In this document: positions 36,145 through 44,746 of the stretch, piece by piece
Layout of the letters: each line of letters opens with the position of its first letter
Numbering within the stretch: position 1 is the stretch's first letter
Assembly (NCBI GenBank): GCA_963847515.1
Contig: CAWKAA010000005.1
Span: 1,736,001-1,800,000, forward strand
DNA from: QHXW01 sp963847515
GTDB taxonomy: Bacteria; Acidobacteriota; Terriglobia; Bryobacterales; Bryobacteraceae
Direction of reading: 5' to 3'
DNA length: 64,000 bases
Translations under genes and position numbers: made by a program
The notes under the pieces: generated by a model
The model's database searches: none
What the model was told of the DNA's origin: nothing
Seen by the model: the letters and a program-made list of their open reading frames with translations, nothing else

Positions 36145-38712
36145 ATGAGCATTTTTCGTTCCAGGTTTCCTACCCTTCGTATGTTTCGTATCTTTCTGTT
36201 AAGCCTGCTTACGGTCCATTGCGGCTTGGTGGCCCCGGCCTGGGGTCAGCGGCAGTTATCTGGCACGCCAGAGATAGAGCTGGCGCTTCATAAGCTGAAC
36301 GTTCTAGGCAGTGTATTGATGATCGCGGCTCACCCGGACGATGAAAATACGGCCCTGCTCGCTTATTATGCGCGGGGGCGCTCGGTACGCACGGGTTACC
36401 TTTCGTTAACCCGCGGCGAAGGGGGGCAGAACCTCATCGGCCCGGAACAAGGTGACCTCTTAGGTGTCATAAGGACACAAGAACTCCTGGCTGCCCGTCG
36501 CATCGATGGCGCCGAGCAGTTCTTTAGCAGGGCTATCGACTTCGGTTACTCCAAAACCGCCGACGAAACCCTGGCCAAATGGGGACGGGAGAAGGTGCTA
36601 TCGGATGTCGTATGGGTGATCCGAAAATTTCGTCCGGATGTCATCATTTTGAGATTTTCGGGTACGCCGCGTGACGGCCATGGGCAGCATCAGGCCTCGG
36701 CCCTCCTGGGCAAAGAGGCATTCTCGGCGGCGGCAGACAAGAACCGATTCCCGGAACAACTGCGTCATGTCCAGACCTGGCAGGCAAAGCGCCTGATGTG
36801 GAATGTATTCAGCTTCACTCCGGAACAAGAGAAGGAAGCCCTCGCCATGCCGCACAAGGTCGGAGTGGACACGGGCGAGTTTAATCCGATCCTGGGTAAG
36901 TCGTATAACGAGATTGCGGGCATCAGCCGCAGCCAGCACCGTAGCCAGGGGATGGGAGCACCGGAACGTCGCGGGCCATCGAAGAATTTCCTGGTGACGG
37001 TCGAAGGGCCGCCAGCCGACGGCACCGCATTCGACGGAGTCGATATTGGATGGGGACGCGTGCCTGGGGGCGAGGCGGTGGGCAGAATTCTGGCCGAAGC
37101 GGAGCGCACGTTTGAGCCGGAGCATCCGGAAAAAATCATTCCGCTGTTACTCAAGGCGCGGCCGTTGCTGGTCGCGATCGACGACCCATGGGCCAAGCGG
37201 AAACTGGAAGAGCTGGATGAGACACTGGCGCTGTGCTCGGGTCTTTGGCTGGACGCAACGGCCGATCACTATGCGCTGGTCCCGGGACGGCCGGTGGAAA
37301 TACAGCTTACCGCGCTCAATCGCTCGCATGCGAGCCTGGATCTCCGCGGCTATTCGGCCGATTCGCCTCACGGCTCCATCGACGGAGTACACAACTATGG
37401 ATCCCACTCGCTCTCCTACAACCAACCTATTACTGTGAGCCTTTCCTGGACCGTTCCAGCGGACTGCCCGTACTCTCAACCTTTTTGGCTGCGGCAGACT
37501 CACAAGGGCGACACTTACGAAATCGACGACCAGCAATGGATCGGCCTTGCCGATACGCCTCCGCTACTTATGGCGGAGTTCATGCTGAATTTCGAGGGGA
37601 CGAATGTCACACTCAAACGGCCCGTTCAGTTTCGATATGTAAACCCTACCGCGGGCGAGTTGACGCGCGCCGTCATCGTGGTGCCCGCGGTGGGGATCAA
37701 TCTGCCGGAACCAATCGAGTTCTTTCCCAACGAGGGTCCGAAGAAAGTGGAGGTCCAGGTAAAGGCTAATATGACGAAGGCCGGGGGCGCGCTGCGCCTG
37801 GAATTGCCCGAGGGCTGGCACGCCGAGCCGGCGTCGCAGCCCTTTCAGTTGCCGGACGCGGACGGTGAGCAAGCGCTAAGCTTTTCGATCACGCCGCCGC
37901 ACGCGGAAACTCAAGCCCGGCTGCGCGCCATCGCCAAACTGGACGGGAATGAAATCTCCACCGGAATGACCGTGATTTCATACCCGCACATCCCTCCGCA
38001 GGTCTTATTTCCGAACGCAGATGCCAAGCTAGTGCGCGCCGATGTGAAAGTCACAGCCCACAAGGTGGGTTATGTGATGGGGGCCGGGGACGAGTTGCCG
38101 GAGGCGCTTCAACAGCTTGGATGCGAAGTGACTCAACTCTCGGAGCGCGATCTGTCCGGGGGGAATCTCGGCGTGTTCGACGCCATCGTGACCGGCGTGC
38201 GTGCTTATAACGTCCGCACAGATCTTCGCGCTAATCAGGACCGGCTTTTCGAATACGTGCACAACGGCGGAACGCTCATCGTCCAGTACAACGTGGCCGA
38301 GGGCGGTCCTTTCGGTGGACGCAAGACCGGCGAGCTGGCACACGTCGGTCCCTATCCCTTGCAAATCGGGCGCGGCCGTGTGAGCGTCGAGGAAGCGCCG
38401 GTGAAGTTTCTGGCGGCGGATGATCCGCTGCTCATGTCCCCGAATCACATAAGCGAAAAAGATTTCGAAGGATGGATACAGGAGCGCGGGTTGTATTTCG
38501 CTTCCGAATGGGATTCCCACTACCACGCCATCCTCGAAACGCACGACCCGGGAGAAAAGCCTCAAGAGGGCGGTATGCTGGCAACGCGGTACGGCCAGGG
38601 CGTCTACATATTCAGCGCTTTCTCCTGGTTTCGCGAATTACCCGCAGGCGTTCCGGGAGCCTTTCGCATCTTTGCGAACATGCTGAGCGCGCGTGGCGCG
38701 ACGATGCGATAG
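36145..38712 (+). CDS. Secreted PIG-L/LmbE-family deacetylase with C-terminal amidotransferase-like domain
   Basis: 855 residues from ATG 36145, with signal peptide (MFRIFLLSLLTVHCGLVAPAWG). The PIG-L zinc deacetylase domain covers about residues 45-270, with IAAHPDDENTALLAYYARG and the second metal site in RDGHGQHQASALL. A middle beta-rich region (380-600) resembles NEW3/CARDB modules, and the C-terminus (630-850) resembles a ThuA/class-I amidotransferase fold (DAIVTGVRAYNVRTDL, GTLIVQYNV). It probably de-N-acetylates a sugar substrate outside the cytoplasm. Confidence 0.85.
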   Translation: MSIFRSRFPTLRMFRIFLLSLLTVHCGLVAPAWGQRQLSGTPEIELALHKLNVLGSVLMIAAHPDDENTALLAYYARGRSVRTGYLSLTRGEGGQNLIGPEQGDLLGVIRTQELLAARRIDGAEQFFSRAIDFGYSKTADETLAKWGREKVLSDVVWVIRKFRPDVIILRFSGTPRDGHGQHQASALLGKEAFSAAADKNRFPEQLRHVQTWQAKRLMWNVFSFTPEQEKEALAMPHKVGVDTGEFNPILGKSYNEIAGISRSQHRSQGMGAPERRGPSKNFLVTVEGPPADGTAFDGVDIGWGRVPGGEAVGRILAEAERTFEPEHPEKIIPLLLKARPLLVAIDDPWAKRKLEELDETLALCSGLWLDATADHYALVPGRPVEIQLTALNRSHASLDLRGYSADSPHGSIDGVHNYGSHSLSYNQPITVSLSWTVPADCPYSQPFWLRQTHKGDTYEIDDQQWIGLADTPPLLMAEFMLNFEGTNVTLKRPVQFRYVNPTAGELTRAVIVVPAVGINLPEPIEFFPNEGPKKVEVQVKANMTKAGGALRLELPEGWHAEPASQPFQLPDADGEQALSFSITPPHAETQARLRAIAKLDGNEISTGMTVISYPHIPPQVLFPNADAKLVRADVKVTAHKVGYVMGAGDELPEALQQLGCEVTQLSERDLSGGNLGVFDAIVTGVRAYNVRTDLRANQDRLFEYVHNGGTLIVQYNVAEGGPFGGRKTGELAHVGPYPLQIGRGRVSVEEAPVKFLAADDPLLMSPNHISEKDFEGWIQERGLYFASEWDSHYHAILETHDPGEKPQEGGMLATRYGQGVYIFSAFSWFRELPAGVPGAFRIFANMLSARGATMR

Positions 38713-38734
38713 AGCCGAAATCTCCCACAACCGG

Positions 38735-38870
38735 TGCAGCCGCTCGCGCAGGCGACCACGCGATCGCTCAACGAATACCGCACGTTACTGGAGGCGGCAG
38801 GTTTCGCGAAGTGGAGGGCCGCATGACGGGAGCGCCGCTGGATGCGGTCCTGGCAATCGCGAGTGGAGTG
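38735..38870 (+). pseudogene. C-terminal remnant of a methyltransferase
   Basis: Translates as TTRSLNEYRTLLEAAGFAK in one frame and continues as VEGRMTGAPLDAVLAIAS in another. This matches the usual ending of O-methyltransferases of the hydroxyneurosporene type (EYRALLEAAGF...TGAPLDAIL). One base too many splits the two parts, and no upstream domain remains. A decayed fragment is the best reading. Confidence 0.5.
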
Positions 38871-38879
38871 CCCGCGTTG

Positions 38880-38902
38880 GTGGGGCATGCTTTAGCTTGC
38901 CG
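38880..38902 (+). repeat. REP sequence, left of RAYT relic
   Basis: GTGG tetranucleotide followed by a hairpin (GGCATGC, TTTA loop, GCTTGCC; one mismatch in the stem). All 23 bases recur inverted and without a mismatch at 39375-39397, on the other side of the RAYT remnant. Confidence 0.88.
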
Positions 38903-38960
38903 TCGCCTCATGCGAAAGAGTGAGAAGTCTTGGACAGTCGGTTAGCTATCTGTCGCCAGC

Positions 38961-39380
38961 ATGACCGAGTATCGAAGAAGGTTGCCGCATTTTCATCCGG
39001 ATGGTGAGCATTTGTTCGTCACGTGGCGCCGCCGGACGTCATCTATGCGACTCCCGGTCATGCGTTCGCCGTAGAGGATCGTGCGGTGGCCCAAGCCATG
39101 GGAGGCGATGGCTCAGCGATGCGCGAATAGCTCGGCAAGTGGTGGACGCGATTCGCATCGGCGAGCGTCCGAGGCTGTATGAGTTGCACGCTTGGGTCGT
39201 CATGCTTAACCATGTGCACATGTTGTTGTTGGAGCGAACTGGCAGCATGAGTCTTGGGATCACTGGTGAGAGATGAGAGCGAGGTCCACCGGATTGTGGC
39301 GTATATCGAAGAGAACCCGGTTTCGGCAGGGCGGGCGGGTACGCCTGAGGGTTGGCTATGGTCAAGCGTCGCATCGGCAA
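38961..39380 (+). pseudogene. REP-associated tyrosine transposase (RAYT, IS200/Y1-like), decayed
   Basis: Starts with MTEYRRRLPHFHPDGEHLFV, a classic RAYT N-terminus. It continues in a second frame (PDVIYATPGHAFAVEDRAVA) and a third (RQVVDAIRIGERPRLYELHA then WVVMLNHVHMLLLER, containing the HxH metal pair). After a stop there is a gap of roughly 50 residues, and then the C-terminal DESEVHRIVAYIEENPVSAG with the catalytic Tyr and WLWSSVAS. Two frameshifts and an internal deletion make it non-functional. It lies between inverted REPs. Confidence 0.85.
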
Positions 39381-39397
39381 GCTAAAGCATGCCCCAC
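39375..39397 (-). repeat. REP sequence, right of RAYT relic
   Basis: Exact reverse complement of 38880-38902 over 23 bases; flanking bases differ. The stop codon of the RAYT remnant falls inside it. Confidence 0.88.
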
Positions 39398-39527
39398 CGG
39401 AGCATCAAACCCTAGGAAACAGGGGTGTTGCTTGATTTCTTCGATCTGAGCGGCGTGGCGCGGGATGTAGCGCCAGCAGGCGCCGCAAATCCTCGGCGTT
39501 TTCTTCTACGGGCGAAAGACCTACGCC

Positions 39528-41975
39528 TCACCAGGTTAAGGTAATAACTTCGCGCTGATAACCTGGGCCGGCGCGGAAATGGACGCGGAGCTTGTCACCA
39601 GCTATTTCGGCTCCCAATAGGTGCAGTCCGGGGCGGTTGACGCGCAGGGGCAGCTCGTACGTGGAATCGCCCGGGGCTTCCAACGTAATGGTGAACCGGT
39701 TGGACGAACGCTCCTCGGCGAGGACCTTTAGCTGTTGGGTGCGTGCCCCTGGTTGCGGCAGACCGTGTGGAATGTCGATTTCGACGGGCGGTAGGTCCAA
39801 GCGCAACTCGGGGCGAGCAGTGGGGCAATCTTCGCGCGGGGCGCTTTGGGTAACTAAGCACACTGCTGCCGGCTGATCCGATCGCGTCTGGATTACCAGA
39901 CGATCGCCTTCCCGCTTGAAGTCCAGATCGATGCGATAATTTCCCAGCGGCACGCGATGCAGCTTGGCCGAACTCCAGCTTGCGGGCAGATGTGGCGCCA
40001 GCCTGAGCGTATGATGCGATGCGTCCCAATCGAGGCCGAACAGGCCGCGGATGGCCGGCGTCAGCACCATCGCCGAAGACCAGGTCTGATGCGAGCTGCT
40101 GCGCCCCAGCGGTTGGAAGAACTCGCCGGAGAGTAACTCCGTGACCGCGCCCAAATCCTGGGCATAGGTCAGGTCTGCATTTTGCATCAAGTGAGCGTAG
40201 CCGGACAGCGCGCGGCCGGCACGGTACTCGGCGAGCGATACCCAGCCGGTGAAGAGCGGCCAGACAGAGCCCTGATGGTAACTGATGGGATCGAAAATGG
40301 CTTCCTTTTCGCTCAGGTCGCGAGTCCCCCAATCGGTCGAAAACTCGTGAGAGGCCCAGCGGCTGAGCATCGCCTCGGCGTTCGGCAATGACAGCTCGCC
40401 GGTCCACCAGGCGACCGCGGGAAACATGGTAGCGGTCTTGTCGGTTGTGCCATCCGGGTTGCGGCTGAATGCGTAGAACCGGTTGGCACCGTCGTAATAT
40501 TCCGGCTCGAGCTTGTGGCGGATCCTTTGGGACTGTTCGCCCGCCCGGCCCGCCAAATCGTCCTCGTGCATGAGGGCGGCCAGATGAGCCATGGACGCGC
40601 AAGACTGCTGATCGAGCGCGGCGAGATAGATCTCCTGGTGCGGCATCCCCGGCGGCCAGGACTCTACCCAGCCGGTTCCTTGCGTGTTTTCATAAATCCC
40701 GTCGCCATCCGAATCGTGCGCGCGCGTGAACGCGTACGCGAGCTTCACAGCGTTCCAGTGCTGGCGCAGGAATTCCACATCGTTGCTGGTATTGACGTAG
40801 TCCTCCATGGCCATGATGAACAGAGGCGTAGAGTCGGCGGACGCGTAAAAGTAAGGTGTGGCTTTCCAGTCGGCAAGATCCGCGGTTTGCGAGAACTCGT
40901 GCATCATCTTGCCATCGGGGCGCTGGCGGCGGATCAGAAGCTCGAGCGCCAGACGGCTCAGCGAGAAATCTCCGTAGCCGTGAACAGCGTAAAGAGTCCA
41001 CAGGGTATCGCGTCCAAAGAACCAGCCGAAACCTGGACGAGCGGAGTCGCCGGAGGAATAATATCCGGCAACGAGTCCGGTCTCATCATGAAATTTCACA
41101 CGCGCCTGATCGATGGAAACCACGGCCCATCGCAGGGCGTCGTCGAACTGGGAGTCGGGGGTTTCGGCTGTCAGGCGATCGTCGAAAAAATGCGCCCAAT
41201 AGTTCTGGGTGCGCGAATAAAGCTCCGGAATGCGATCGTTCAGAGCCGCCATTTGCTCGGGCCCGCCGGTCGTCATCAGCAGCGGAAAGAACAAGTCCGA
41301 ATCTTTTTTCGGATCGAATGACAGTCTCAGCTCGAGTGGATAGGTCTTTGGGCGTTCCTGATACGGCGGCAGGATTCCGGCCGCGGCCCGCGGGATGGCG
41401 ACACCGCCAGAGAACTGCTGATTGTCGGTGTGCAGGATGTAATAGCCGCTCTCGCCCTGTTGAACCCACTCGGCGCCGGGGCGGCCGAAGTTTGACGCGG
41501 GCCACATGCGCAACATCTCCGGCTGAAATTGGAAAGTGAGCTGCAGCGGCCGCACAGACCCGATTTCGAAGAGTACGATCGGACCGGCGTTGCTTCCGCC
41601 GCGCGGAACGAACATGTGCTGTTTGACAGTGAATGCCGCGTGCGAATAGGTGATCGTCGTTCTCTCGGGAGCGACGTCGATTACCGCGGCTAAGGGACTG
41701 AGCTCGATAGGCACAGGGTAATCGGCAAGCTCAGCGGTTATGCGAAAACCACTGAGCACCTTGACCGGAAATATCCAGGCTTCAAATGCGCCATTTTGCC
41801 AGCCGAAAAAGCCGCCCGTTTCACCGGCCACGCTGAACGGCTGGTTCGGCACAGCCGAGCGCGTGATGCGGAGCGAACTCTCCGGTATGGGGAAGCGGTG
41901 GACCGGATGCAACGGCGAATTCTGGGCCGCGGCGAGAGTTAGGCAGCCGGGCAGCAAGAATAGAGATATGCGCAT
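39528..41975 (-). CDS. Secreted (alpha/alpha)6-barrel glycoside hydrolase, glycogen-debranching/MGH1-like
   Basis: 815 residues from ATG 41975 (ribosome site AAAAGGAT). Signal peptide MRISLFLLPGCLTLAAAQ. After an N-terminal beta domain, the helical barrel (about 300-640) has GFGWFFGRDTLWTLYAVHGY, GWVESWPPGMPHQEIYLAAL, EYYDGANRFYAFSRNPDG and ISYHQGSVWPLFTGW, a pattern seen in amylo-1,6-glucosidase and GH63-like enzymes. A C-terminal beta domain follows. It probably acts on oligosaccharides in the periplasm or outside; the exact linkage is unknown. Confidence 0.83.
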   Translation of the reverse strand: MRISLFLLPGCLTLAAAQNSPLHPVHRFPIPESSLRITRSAVPNQPFSVAGETGGFFGWQNGAFEAWIFPVKVLSGFRITAELADYPVPIELSPLAAVIDVAPERTTITYSHAAFTVKQHMFVPRGGSNAGPIVLFEIGSVRPLQLTFQFQPEMLRMWPASNFGRPGAEWVQQGESGYYILHTDNQQFSGGVAIPRAAAGILPPYQERPKTYPLELRLSFDPKKDSDLFFPLLMTTGGPEQMAALNDRIPELYSRTQNYWAHFFDDRLTAETPDSQFDDALRWAVVSIDQARVKFHDETGLVAGYYSSGDSARPGFGWFFGRDTLWTLYAVHGYGDFSLSRLALELLIRRQRPDGKMMHEFSQTADLADWKATPYFYASADSTPLFIMAMEDYVNTSNDVEFLRQHWNAVKLAYAFTRAHDSDGDGIYENTQGTGWVESWPPGMPHQEIYLAALDQQSCASMAHLAALMHEDDLAGRAGEQSQRIRHKLEPEYYDGANRFYAFSRNPDGTTDKTATMFPAVAWWTGELSLPNAEAMLSRWASHEFSTDWGTRDLSEKEAIFDPISYHQGSVWPLFTGWVSLAEYRAGRALSGYAHLMQNADLTYAQDLGAVTELLSGEFFQPLGRSSSHQTWSSAMVLTPAIRGLFGLDWDASHHTLRLAPHLPASWSSAKLHRVPLGNYRIDLDFKREGDRLVIQTRSDQPAAVCLVTQSAPREDCPTARPELRLDLPPVEIDIPHGLPQPGARTQQLKVLAEERSSNRFTITLEAPGDSTYELPLRVNRPGLHLLGAEIAGDKLRVHFRAGPGYQREVITLTW

Positions 41976-42037
41976 CGATCCTTTTCGACAGAATATAAGA
42001 AACTGAGGCAGGCTGTGAGAGCCTCCGGACCCGCAAT

Positions 42038-42079
42038 GCCGACGAGGGCGTCGGCAGCGGGCGAGGGCGCCCGCCCCAC
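42038..42079 (-). repeat. Double-hairpin REP-like element, copy B
   Basis: Stem 1 (GCCGACG-AGGG-CGTCGGC, 42038-42055) is identical to copy A at 7981. Stem 2 (GCGGGCG-AGGG-CGCCCGC, 42057-42074) differs from copy A at paired positions so that base pairing is kept. CCCAC follows, giving GTGGG-hairpin on the minus strand. It lies between the hydrolase start and the stop of a small gene. Confidence 0.88.
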
Positions 42080-42084
42080 TTTTC

Positions 42085-42333
42085 TCACGTTGGGGATTGC
42101 GAGCCTCTCGAAACAAACTCCAGATCTTCGTACTGGCTGACCGGAGCATGGACGAACAAGCGTCCGAACACCTTGGGCTCGACAATCATCACACCGTCTT
42201 CGTGCTCCTTGACGGGCCAATCATTTGGATCGTCCGCTAGGTCCGCAACAAACTCGATTTCCCCTGGTTCGCCGTGCAGGCGGACACGATCGCCCGGTTT
42301 GATCTGCTCCCCGGATTTGTAGAAAAGGGGCAG
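42085..42333 (-). CDS. Small conserved hypothetical protein, probable CTG start
   Basis: 82 residues: LPLFYKSGEQIKPGDRVRLH, then GEPGEIEFVADLADDPNDWP, EHEDGVMIVEPKVFGRLFV and a C-terminus ending EDLEFVSRG. I recognise it as a type of short bacterial protein of unknown function, usually encoded with an ATG. Here the frame has no ATG, GTG or TTG; AGGAG at 42343-42339 lies 5 bases before CTG 42333. The frame runs straight on from the glutaminyl cyclase stop (42344-42342), so it is probably translated as the next cistron. It ends just before a REP. Confidence 0.6.
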   Translation of the reverse strand: MPLFYKSGEQIKPGDRVRLHGEPGEIEFVADLADDPNDWPVKEHEDGVMIVEPKVFGRLFVHAPVSQYEDLEFVSRGSQSPT

Positions 42334-42341
42334 ATTCGCTC

Positions 42342-43130
42342 CTATTTCCCGCGCTTGCGCACCAGACGAATCTCGAAAAGGTTCGGCCAGAGCTTGCCGG
42401 TGATGAACAGCCGCTTTTGGGCGCTGTCGTAAGCGATGCCGTTCAATACGGCTCCCGGCTCTACCTTATATACGGGACTCAGCAGACCTGCCAGATCGAT
42501 CCAGCCCAGCACATCTCCTGTTACGGGCGATACTCGGGCGATGCGATCGGTCTGCCACACATTGGCGAAGATCTCGCCTTCCACCGACTCCAGCTCGTTG
42601 AGCTGGTCAATCGCGCGGGTTCCGTCATGAACTTTGAACCGCCGCTTCTCTTTGAAAGTTCCAGCCTCAATGACTCGCAATTCAGCGGTTCCATCACTCA
42701 TAAAAATTTCATGTCCGTTGTTTGTGAGCCCCCAGCCTTCGCCGGTGTACGAGAATCTCCGGAGCAGCCGAAAATCCCGCGCGCTGTAGACGAACCCAAC
42801 TTCAGACCGCCAGGTGAGCTGATAGATCTCATCGTGAAGCAGCGTGATTCCTTCGCCGAAGAATTCGGGCGACAAATCAACATGCTGAACCACCTCGCCC
42901 GTCTCGAGGCGGACCTTTCGCAAGGACGACCGGCCGTTGAGACCCGTACTCTCGTAGAGAAATCCCGCATGGAATTCCAAGCCCTGGGTGAAAGCCGTCG
43001 GATCGTGGGGGAAAACGTGAACGACTTCGAATGTGTATTCAGCCGGCCTGGGAGCGGAGAGCCCGAATAACGCGAGGGCAGAACCTGCCACGAAAAGCCT
43101 GAGTGCTTTTTGCAATGCCAAGGCGCTCAT
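42342..43130 (-). CDS. Glutaminyl-peptide cyclotransferase (plant/bacterial type)
   Basis: 262 residues. Signal peptide (LRLFVAGSALALFGLSAP) and a five-bladed propeller: VVHVFPHDPTAFTQGLEF, FLYESTGLNGRSSLRKV, FFGEGITLLHDEIYQLTW, GEGWGLTNNGHEIFMSDG, QLNELESVEGEIFANVWQ and LNGIAYDSAQKRLFITGK. This is the DUF/QC family that cyclises N-terminal Gln of exported proteins. It overlaps hutH by 4 bases. Confidence 0.93.
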   Translation of the reverse strand: MSALALQKALRLFVAGSALALFGLSAPRPAEYTFEVVHVFPHDPTAFTQGLEFHAGFLYESTGLNGRSSLRKVRLETGEVVQHVDLSPEFFGEGITLLHDEIYQLTWRSEVGFVYSARDFRLLRRFSYTGEGWGLTNNGHEIFMSDGTAELRVIEAGTFKEKRRFKVHDGTRAIDQLNELESVEGEIFANVWQTDRIARVSPVTGDVLGWIDLAGLLSPVYKVEPGAVLNGIAYDSAQKRLFITGKLWPNLFEIRLVRKRGK

Positions 43131-44635
43131 CCCTGGAATACACTTCCAACCGTCAGTCGGCCGATGCGGATCAGACTGTCGAGCGCCGCGATATCAGGTG
43201 ATATCGGACGATCGCCCTCGATGGCGGCGCAAACGGACTGTATGCGGGCGCGCGCCACTTCGAGCACAGGACTGGTCTTGAGTGGCCGGAGGAACTCGAT
43301 GGCGCGAACTGCGGCCAGCGCCTCAATCGCCAGCACGGCGCGGGTATTGCGCACGACTCGCCTCCATTTGAGCGCGGACGTCATTCCCATGCTGACGAAA
43401 TCCTCCTTGTTGCCGCTGGTGGTAATGGAACCTGGAGAAGCCGGAGTGGCAAGCACGCGATTCTCGGCCACGAGTGCTGCTGCCGTGACTTGCGCCATCA
43501 TCAGGCCGGATTCGAGCCCGGCGTGCTGCGCCAGAAACGGCGGCAGGTCCTCGTTGAGCGCGGGATTTACCAGGCGGTCGATGCGCCTCTCCGAGATGCC
43601 GGAAAGCGCGGTGAGCGCGATGGCCAGATAGTCGAGCTGCAGAGCCAGCGGCTCGCCGTGAAAGTTCCCTCCGGACAATACTTCATCTTCGAAAACGAGC
43701 GGGTTGTCGGTGGCGGAATTTAGCTCGATGGAAAACACGCGACGCGCCTCGGCTAGCGTGTCGCGAACCGCTCCGTGAACTTGGGGAGCGCAGCGCAGCG
43801 AGTAGGCATCCTGCACGCGCCGGCAGGAAACATGCGACGCGCGGATCTCACTACCCTCCAGCAAATGCAGCAGGTGCGCAGCGCTGGCCAGCTGGCCGCG
43901 ATGCGGGCGAACGTCGTGCAGCCGCTGTTCAAAGGCGCGCGGTGTTCCGCGCAGAGCGTCCAGCGTGAGGGCGCACACCACCTCGGCGGTGTCGATGAGC
44001 ACCTCCGCAGCGGCCAGCTCCAGGCAGCCGATGGCGAGCATGGCTTGCGTACCGTTGAGGAGCGAGATGCCTTCTTTGGACGCGAGTGCGAGCGGCTCGA
44101 TACCCGCAAGCCGCAAGGCTTCGCGCCCCGGCATGCGAGCTCCTGAGAACTCGGCTTCGCCCTCGCCCATTAACACGAGCGCCATGTGAGCCAATGGGGC
44201 GAGGTCGCCGGATGCTCCTACGCTGCCCTGCGAAGGCACTAGAGGTGTGACGCCGCGCTCGAGCATCTGGCATAGCCGTTCCGCCACCACCGGGCGGATG
44301 CCAGAGAATCCCTTCGCCAGCACGTTGGCGCGGATCAGCATCATGGCGCGCACCTCTTCGCGCGCCAGCGGATCGCCCGTGCCGGCGGCATGTGAGCGGA
44401 CCACGTTGCGCTGCAATTGCTCGAGGTCGGCAGGCGGCACGCGCACATCCGCCAGCAGCCCGACGCCGGTGTTGACGCCGTACACGGGCTCGTCACCTGC
44501 CGCGAGGCGCTCGACTACCGAACGCGACCTTAGCATCTTTTCGATGGATGCAGGAGATAGCGCGGCAATGTCTTCGTGGGCTGCGACGGCAATCACTTGT
44601 TCGATGGCAAGGCGGTCGCCATCCAGTACGACCAT
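43127..44635 (-). CDS. hutH: Histidine ammonia-lyase
   Basis: 502 residues. Deaminates histidine to urocanate. The MIO prosthetic-group triad Ala-Ser-Gly is in GSVGASGDLAPLAHMALVLM. YGVNTGVGLLADV near the N-terminus carries the catalytic Tyr, and NSATDNPLVFEDEVLSGGNF and SGNKEDFVSMGM are also conserved. Full length. The other hut genes are not in the window; its partner is glutaminyl cyclase, with a 4-base overlap. Confidence 0.95.
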   Translation of the reverse strand: MVVLDGDRLAIEQVIAVAAHEDIAALSPASIEKMLRSRSVVERLAAGDEPVYGVNTGVGLLADVRVPPADLEQLQRNVVRSHAAGTGDPLAREEVRAMMLIRANVLAKGFSGIRPVVAERLCQMLERGVTPLVPSQGSVGASGDLAPLAHMALVLMGEGEAEFSGARMPGREALRLAGIEPLALASKEGISLLNGTQAMLAIGCLELAAAEVLIDTAEVVCALTLDALRGTPRAFEQRLHDVRPHRGQLASAAHLLHLLEGSEIRASHVSCRRVQDAYSLRCAPQVHGAVRDTLAEARRVFSIELNSATDNPLVFEDEVLSGGNFHGEPLALQLDYLAIALTALSGISERRIDRLVNPALNEDLPPFLAQHAGLESGLMMAQVTAAALVAENRVLATPASPGSITTSGNKEDFVSMGMTSALKWRRVVRNTRAVLAIEALAAVRAIEFLRPLKTSPVLEVARARIQSVCAAIEGDRPISPDIAALDSLIRIGRLTVGSVFQG

Positions 44636-44668
44636 ACGTCAAGTATGGTAACAAGTGGTGCTGAAGGC

Positions 44669-44746
44669 AGGTGCTAGGTGCCAGGTGTTAGCAACCCAAC
44701 ACGCTCGGACCACAGAGCCGAGAAGGTTTTCCTAACACCTAAAAGG
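44669..44746. repeat. AGGTGYT palindromic repeat, left part of copy R2 (split by ISL3)
   Basis: Left arm AGGTGCTAGGTGCCAGGTGTT, core (AGCAACCCAACACGCTCGG to GAGAAGGTTTTCC) and the beginning of the right arm (CTAACACCTAAAA). It breaks at 44746, where an ISL3 element begins; the arm resumes at 47576. The core matches the reverse complement of the core of R4 (48104-48219). Confidence 0.88.

Noticed and set aside
39595..40602. 335-codon minus-strand frame inside the glycoside hydrolase
   Set aside because: Overlaps the hydrolase in another frame; the composition is typical of a GC-rich shadow.
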